Source: Lethocerus indicus (taxonomy: Eukaryota > Arthropoda > Insecta > Hemiptera > Belostomatidae). Taken from it: 64,000 nucleotides of DNA. This document shows positions 61,406 through 64,000 of this stretch, in pieces. Made by a program: the position numbers and the translations under genes. How positions within the stretch are numbered: position 1 is the first letter of the stretch; each line of letters starts with the position of its first letter. The stretch is taken from the NCBI GenBank assembly GCA_019843655.1, contig JACDQD010000011.1:5064604-5128603 (forward strand), given 5' to 3'. The notes beneath the pieces are model-generated. The model was not told the DNA's origin. It was given only the letters and a program-made list of their open reading frames with translations, and did not search any database.

Positions 61406-64000
61406 ATTTAGGCGATATTGAAACCTGCCGCGCGTTGCTGCTGAACGCGGTGCAATTCGGACTTGTATTCCGGCCCGGGGTCGGACTCGAAGATTTAGAC
61501 CGTAATCGCAAAGTCGAGCGCGAAACTAAATAATCGGTACCCGGGACCGAACCTCGGGGAGAGGTCAAAGAGCCAAGGGAAGAGAAGTGAAGATAAATAG
61601 GGCCGAGCGAAAGGGAGCCGGAGACCGAAAAGCGCCGAACAAAAGAGCTGGAGGGATGTGGAAGGGAGGGGTAGGGCGGTTTAAGCGTGAAAGCTTCTGC
61701 CAGGTAGCGAGAGCGACGGGCACTGGAAGGCGACATGCGACACCCGCCCGGGGCACATCTGCGATACATCTGCGGGAAAAAACCCTCGGACCGACAAAAA
61801 ATAATTTTACATCTGTTTAATGTTTGTTTAACGGAAACAACGCGGGCAGTATCCGCCGTCGCACCCAACAGGGTTCGGGTAAATCTTAATCGAGGGTGCA
61901 AAGGAGAAGTATTTTACCTGCAGATTCTTGACGAATGGATCGAAGCAAACCGAGTGAGCTCATATACTTGAATGTACTTGTATTTGTATGTTGAAATACC
62001 AACTTCTGAATAGACAACATAAATCATAAAGAAAAAAGTATAAATAACATTGAAACAATTCAGCAGTGAATGAACCCAATTTTAACATATACAGCCGACA
62101 GGCGAAGACTCCATCTTCCTGTTCAGTTTCCCCATTCGCGATCCGCTTCGAGGTATTTAATGTTTTTAGTGCGTTTTAGTTTTACTACCAATGACAGGAG
62201 GAGTAATAAAAATATTTTCGAATAGAACATTAATTTTCTTCAGAGCTATTTTCAGCTGGTGGAAATTGATATTATGGAAAGGGAGTAATTATTTTTGTAC
62301 AGGTCTAGTGACTGACTAATAGTGACTGTACTCATTAGTGAGTCAGTCTGTTTTCAGTCAAGGTAGGGTAAGAATGCACAACAGTGTTTTCCACTGTGTA
62401 ACAATTTCCCCCTGCGTATTGCCCCGTGTTTTCTAGCATCATGCAAGACTATATACTTTAAAAAACTGACTATTACGCTAGACTAGTTTATTATAGCCAT
62501 GAAAGAAATTTTTTGATTGAACTATACTATAAGAAAATAAAAAATAAGATCGTAAACTATATATGATGTTCAAATGGAGTTATAAAACGTTGCACCGGAA
62601 TAATATTCTATGTCGCAAAGGACACGTATAATTATCCTTTTAAATGGACTGAGGACACTTGAAAGATTTAAACCCTACTTCAAAAGACTCCATTCGAAGA
62701 TATAAAAAATAAGTTTTTATAGAAATAAATGTTTGTAAATTGAAACTGGTTAAGGAGAAAACATTTAGAAATATTTCACACAACGCAATGCCTTGACCAT
62801 GACGTGCTAATGAATACAATTGCGTAATTGAGTCACGCTGTAAATTAATTCTGTATATCTAAATTGTATAGTTTAAGCGCAAAGTTGCCGGGCCGGTCGT
62901 TATCGGAGGGAATACAAGCGAGAGTGGCCGAGATTGAAGCCAACATCTAGAGTTGGTTTTCGAAGGAACTGGTCTCCGAACTGGTTTCTTGACAAAAGGC
63001 CCGGCGACGGGGACACCAGCCTCCGGAGACCTGCACCCAACCCTGCAGTTCCCTTTTATGCACGCCGCATATTACAGCCCTAACTTATTTAGATCTTTGT
63101 ATAATCCTTTTAATGCCCCTTTCCCAGGTCGGTCCGTTTAGGACAAAACATTTCTACCTCAGACACCAAGTTTACCCCTCCCGTTTGCGCTCTTGAAGCG
63201 ATAAATAATTTATTGAATGCGAACGTACTTAATTTGGTTGAAAAATGTGTTAAAGAGGTCTCAATATGCGGTCGTACCGAACCTCGAAATGTGATTCCAC
63301 TTCACCGAGGAAACGCTTTAAATTTTCCTACCAGAGACAGATCTACCTTAAATAAAAATTCGGATAATCGACTAATAAATTAGATAGGCCACTATCAATA
63401 TTCCACCTTTCTTCTACCGCTAATAATAAATTGTGTGGTAACAGTAACAGAGTATTGACATGCACTGGCCGCGGACCTCACTATGAAGATACCATGAAGT
63501 AAGTAGGTAAGCACACAGTTATAACCCAAGAACAAAGTACTATACTACTATACATAAATTTACGTAGATTATAAAATTCAATTATTAGTATCCAATTGCG
63601 ATAAAGAATCGTGAGAATAAATACTGCAAAATTAATGAATCGAAAAAGGACTCGAACAAACAGGAAGGCCCCGCTTCGCGGATATGCCCCTTCTTTCCGG
63701 ACTTAAAGTAATTTAAATATATGAATTTGTAAAATGTGTCCGAAAAATAATTCTCCGGATGTCATAATCCTTGAGGCGGAGGATCCCATGAATATTCCCG
63801 CGGCGGGGTATCATCTCGGTGGTGCCTTCGGGTTTATATTTATTCAATCAAATTCTCTCCTTCAGTTTTCCGAATACTAAGAGTTTAAATCCTCTTCACC
63901 TCTTGAATATTCCGGCGGTGAGGGAAGATTAAATATGAGAAAAACCCGCGTGGGAATACCCGGCTAAAATACCTTAACGCATTCCCGCAACTGCCCCTCG

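Larger units (their letters stand above)
54551..64000. other. Upstream non-coding DNA rich in foldback repeats
   Basis: No gene is seen. From 54.9 to 61.4 kb there are many copies or half-copies of the CTAGACCGGTTTCGG repeat. CpG-rich blocks lie at about 58080-58400, 59700-59990, 60730-61050, 61420-61920, 62880-63170 and 63650-64000. The 186-codon minus frame at 61341-61901 ends inside a dispersed repeat and is not considered a gene. Confidence 0.55.

Noticed and set aside
61341..61901. 186-codon minus-strand ORF
   Set aside because: Its 3' end lies in a dispersed repeat (61334-61405), composition is Ser/Arg/Pro-rich without motifs, and the frame is explained by GC-rich sequence.
1..64000. 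CRISPR array, bacterial operon, phage or integron content
   Set aside because: No regularly spaced direct repeats, ribosome-binding sites or densely packed ORFs; splice signals and LINE/piggyBac remnants show eukaryotic DNA.

Overview
The window is eukaryotic, gene-poor nuclear DNA, almost certainly from an arthropod and probably an insect. The evidence is a Tet-type CXXC exon with a GT splice donor, Jockey-like LINE and piggyBac remnants, tRNA-derived SINE-like pieces, long GA/GT/AT microsatellites and very few long ORFs. CpG is not obviously depleted. I cannot name the order or species.

One host gene is supported. On the minus strand at 50663-51778 lies a large 5' coding exon of a ten-eleven-translocation (Tet) DNA dioxygenase. 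It encodes the N-terminal low-complexity region and the eight-cysteine CXXC zinc finger, and ends at a phase-0 donor AAG|GTAAGA. No catalytic-domain exon was recognised in the rest of the window, so positions 1-50662 are best read as one very long Tet intron (more than 50 kb). The reading frame of the exon is interrupted: its protein-like sequence switches frame twice at short G/C homopolymers, with no net change in frame. Upstream (51779 to about 52450) is a CpG-rich, GAGA-rich presumptive 5'UTR/promoter with a 9-codon-position uORF whose stop overlaps the Tet ATG (ATGA).

The rest is non-coding and mobile-element-derived. From left to right: a 5'-truncated Jockey-type LINE 3' end (about 771-1064); a perfect 22-bp palindrome (2398-2419); a 15-bp-stem hairpin (9753-9792); a foldback hairpin of the CTAGACCGGTTT family (13363-13409); a long AT tract (17412-17513); inverted trinucleotide repeats (27337-27398); a TTAA-flanked piggyBac-like MITE (30819-31110); tRNA-like SINE pieces (31778-31912 and about 32215-32290); double hairpins (36082-36124); and GA/CT tracts throughout. 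Right of the gene, a small deleted piggyBac element (53630-53988) still carries a recognisable transposase fragment. It sits in a TTAA within one copy of a repeat whose neighbouring copy (54260-54550) preserves the empty site. The last 10 kb is dense in foldback repeats built on CTAGACCGGTTTCGG.

Between the AT-rich, repeat-derived stretches are many CpG-rich blocks of 150-500 bp with homeodomain-like TAATTA/TTTATGG words, several YY1/Pho-like ATGGCSG words and nearby GAGA tracts. They look like candidate cis-regulatory islands in the Tet intron, but this is inference from base composition and motifs only. I found no functional tRNA, rRNA or CRISPR array and no additional intact protein gene.
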